Below, piece after piece: positions 63,001-64,000 of a stretch of DNA of 64,000 nt (positions within the stretch are counted from its first letter, which is position 1; each line of letters begins with the position of its first letter). The notes beneath the pieces are model-generated. The model had not been told where the DNA came from and did no database searches. It saw nothing but the letters and a program-made list of their open reading frames with translations. The stretch is taken from contig NZ_CP155729.1 in assembly GCF_039724765.1 (NCBI RefSeq), positions 1,741,001-1,805,000 of the forward strand. The letters run 5' to 3'. Origin of the DNA: Sagittula stellata E-37 (GTDB lineage Bacteria; Pseudomonadota; Alphaproteobacteria; Rhodobacterales; Rhodobacteraceae). Made by a program: the position numbers and the translations under genes.

Positions 63001-63089
63001 TGAAAGACCGGCTGCTTCGCCTCCTGAAGACGATTCTGGGTGGGGAAGCCCCCGAGTCGGGCGCCCGCGGAGCCGAAGAAGCCCGCTGA
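60021..63089 (+). CDS. RND-family efflux permease
   Basis: A 1022-residue proton-driven inner-membrane pump with 12 TM segments and two large periplasmic loops. The central DD motif for proton relay (VVGILVDDAIVEIENI) and the paired MPNVDLPVV/LPTEFVPAAD segments fit the AcrB/MexB-like group of hydrophobe-amphiphile efflux. Substrate is not known. It is the second gene of the operon, with the rRNA operon downstream. Confidence 0.92.
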   Translation: MNMSSWAIRNPVPPVALFLVLLVLGIFSFMRLPITRMPNVDLPVVTVTSGLPGNGPSEIVTQIITPLEDELVDVQGVRHITSVAGDGTASITIEFEINVETDRAVNDVRDAVAAARGDMPDAASEPIVQRVEVIGGAILTYAASSSDSSIEELSTFVDDVVAPQIQGAAGVSSVDRIGGAEREINVELSPDRLLAHGLTVSDVNGQLRQQNVDAGGGEGRLAGQQVAIRSLGAAKTLEELGATRISLPSGGTIRLDQIGTIADGASDRENFALLDGRPVVAFGIFRSSGASDLLAAEAAREKLAELSRDYPNITFTQIDDATTYTESNFETAMNTLLEGSALTILVVMIFLRDWRATVVTLVALPLSIIPTFFVMDLLGFSLNTISLLAITLVVGILVDDAIVEIENIVRHIHMGRNAYDAANEAAQEIGMTVIAISLTIVAVFAPVGVMPGIAGKFFREFGLTVAVAVLFSLLVARLITPLFAAYFMRSDKGHSEPEDGLVMRRYMGVLRWTLHNRAVTLLVGLAIFAGSIFSATLLPTEFVPAADGGRATVTVELPPGANTDELEDLARRITSLILEIPEMESVFVEGQSDTKASVRVNFGPRDERDRGAPEIMQDIRNRLADLPDARIYVLGEEGVRDVSINILADDRDTAQLAARELADGMSELPQLISVAIESALARPEVQIIPRPQLATQMGVDATTLATTARIATVGDADANLARFDDGDERVPVRVRLEKAARQDLDRLAGLRLRTNDGRMVPLGAVASARLANGPATIERYDRQYRVAIGATLADGAFLGDATGAIDALPQAKDLPDGARIQPAGDVETMGEIFSGFAMAMGAGILLVYVVLVLLFGSFVTPVTILLSLPLAVGGAIFALYIYGAGIGLSVVIGFLMLMGIVTKNAIMLVEFAQEAVQGGMSRAEAMVDAAHKRARPIVMTTIAMTAGMVPSALAHGEGGEIRAPMAIAVIGGLLLSTVLSLLFVPSLYTVMEGLKDRLLRLLKTILGGEAPESGARGAEEAR

Positions 63090-63791
63090 TCTGCCAGAAT
63101 TGCGTGGTTCGGCCCCTTTACCGGGGTGATTTGCCCCCGGATTCCCGTCTTGAGTCGCCTCGAGGGCGGTCGATTCATGTCCTTCCCGGCGCCCGGGAGC
63201 GTGGGGCAGGGGGCATGGGCGGAAAATTCGACGAAAAAAATGATTACAAAACAATCTCTTGTATGGAGAATTGAGCTTCCGGACAAAAAACCTGAAAAAA
63301 CTGCTTGCGGGTTTTGGTGAGTAACCGTAGATACCCCCTCACCGGCGGCGCTGAGGCGCCACACGGGACGCCAGACGGAACGGACGGGACGCCAACGAGG
63401 GGTTCTGGAGGGGAAGCGAGGCAAACATCTGAGGCATTGACGGGCGGGCGCGCCGGGAAGTTAGGGCGCACCGGTTCGGTTTTTGTCTCTGCGTTATTTG
63501 AAATTGCTGGTATCTGAAGAGATATGTGGGCGGCTCTGGTCCTGATCGATGGATCAACCCTCTCATATCAACGCTTCTAGGACTTCGGTCCGATGATGAA
63601 GTGTCAGCTTCACTGTTTGGAGCGGCTTTCGGTTTCTGATGAAACCAAAAGCACGTTATCAAACAGATGACTTCCAATGCGTATCCAATCCTTAGCCGGG
63701 TGGATATAGGGACCACGCCCCCAAAGCTGGTCTTGAAGTATTGGAGATGTGCAGAGGTTCGAACGTCAAGGATAGCAGGGTAACCTGCTTT
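63090..63791 (+). other. rRNA operon upstream region and leader
   Basis: About 700 bp with no credible gene. The first 160 bp end the efflux operon. An A/T-rich island (63232-63305) may act as an UP element. The leader from about 63475 on precedes mature 16S and should carry antitermination and processing signals, which I cannot map precisely. Short open frames here overlap 16S and are rejected. Confidence 0.5.
63437..63466 (+). promoter_or_regulatory. Candidate rRNA promoter
   Basis: TTGACG (63437-63442), an 18-bp GC-rich spacer, and TTAGGG (63461-63466). Strong TTGAC -35 boxes with weak -10s are typical of rrn promoters in Rhodobacter. It is about 330 bp before 16S. Confidence 0.4.
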
Positions 63792-64000
63792 CAACTTGAG
63801 AGTTTGATCCTGGCTCAGAACGAACGCTGGCGGCAGGCCTAACACATGCAAGTCGTGCGCGCCTTCGGGTGAGCGGCGGACGGGTGAGTAACACGTGGGA
63901 ATATGCCCTTCTGTTGAGGATAGCCCCGGGAAACTGGGAGTAATACTCGATACGCCCTTTGGGGGAAGGAAGGATTAGCCCGCGTCTGATTAGGTAGTTG
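63792..64000 (+). rRNA. 16S ribosomal RNA, 5' part
   Basis: The sequence CAACTTGAGAGTTTGATCCT followed by GGCTCAGAACGAACGCTGGC is the standard 5' end of alphaproteobacterial 16S, continued by the usual V1-V2 region. It runs off the right edge. Confidence 0.97.

Noticed and set aside
60264..63254. Long minus-strand frame (996 codons) antisense to the RND permease gene
   Set aside because: A shadow frame rich in His, Arg and Gln without domains; the plus-strand RND protein is unambiguous.
63339..63851. Minus-strand frame of 170 codons before 16S
   Set aside because: It overlaps the 5' end of 16S rRNA and the rrn leader, and has no recognisable domain.

Overview
The window is high-GC DNA from an alphaproteobacterium, most likely of the Rhodobacteraceae (Roseobacter group). 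Evidence is the gene order SUV3-like helicase / S4 protein / FdxA / CarD, the operon of a D-Ala-D-Ala carboxypeptidase, tmk and holB, the CcsR/'cuckoo' small-RNA array behind a DUF1127 gene, and the 5' end of an alphaproteobacterial-type 16S rRNA at the right edge. Apart from possible short GC-rich repeats there are no mobile elements, phage genes or CRISPR arrays, so it reads as ordinary chromosome with several accessory islands.

Layout. 1-8.4 kb: the end of betA, a tandem pair of nuclease-fold proteins, small housekeeping genes, an M3 peptidase, a membrane-anchored coiled-coil protein and a porin-like protein. 8.4-12.5 kb: an ATP-dependent DNA ligase with its partner MBL-fold exonuclease, then a lysophospholipase-like hydrolase and an SCP2 protein. 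12.5-17.8 kb: TPR protein, SUV3-like helicase, S4 protein, ferredoxin, CarD. 17.9-27.5 kb: Kef-type antiporter, hydrolase, metZ behind a structured leader that resembles a SAM-II riboswitch followed by a terminator, folE2, a DUF1127-like protein, trkH and a TPP enzyme. 27.5-31.7 kb: valS, then a small-RNA array of nine hairpins with near-identical loops, transcribed from a DUF1127 (CcaF1-like) gene. 31.7-37.6 kb: mrp, holB, tmk, dacC, a SPOR lipoprotein and tRNA-Ser(UGA). 37.6-43.8 kb: a polyamine-type ABC importer divergent from a LuxR/alpha-beta-hydrolase fusion regulator. 44-46.9 kb: a large Ig-like/cadherin-like surface protein. 47.4-57 kb: a guanidine island. 57-58.5 kb: homospermidine synthase. 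58.8-63.1 kb: an RND efflux pair. 63.1-64 kb: rRNA leader and the start of 16S.

The most interesting region is the guanidine island. A guanidine-I (ykkC) riboswitch precedes a nitrate/taurine-type ABC importer and a ureohydrolase whose active-site region looks like the Ni-dependent guanidine hydrolase GdmH rather than agmatinase. Instead of HypA/HypB-like nickel chaperones, the operon continues with a His-cluster protein and a 55-residue HupE-like single-TM peptide. Divergently from it runs a five-gene envelope operon: OmpA-like protein, two-TM coiled-coil protein, a solute-binding-protein/OmpA fusion, a VWA protein, and a protein with the Coq4-type motif HDxxHx11E. I know of no described function for that set. 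Its location suggests a role in guanidine or metal capture across the envelope, but that is inference.

A second theme is RNA-based control: the guanidine riboswitch, the metZ leader, and the anti-Shine-Dalgarno-like small-RNA array.
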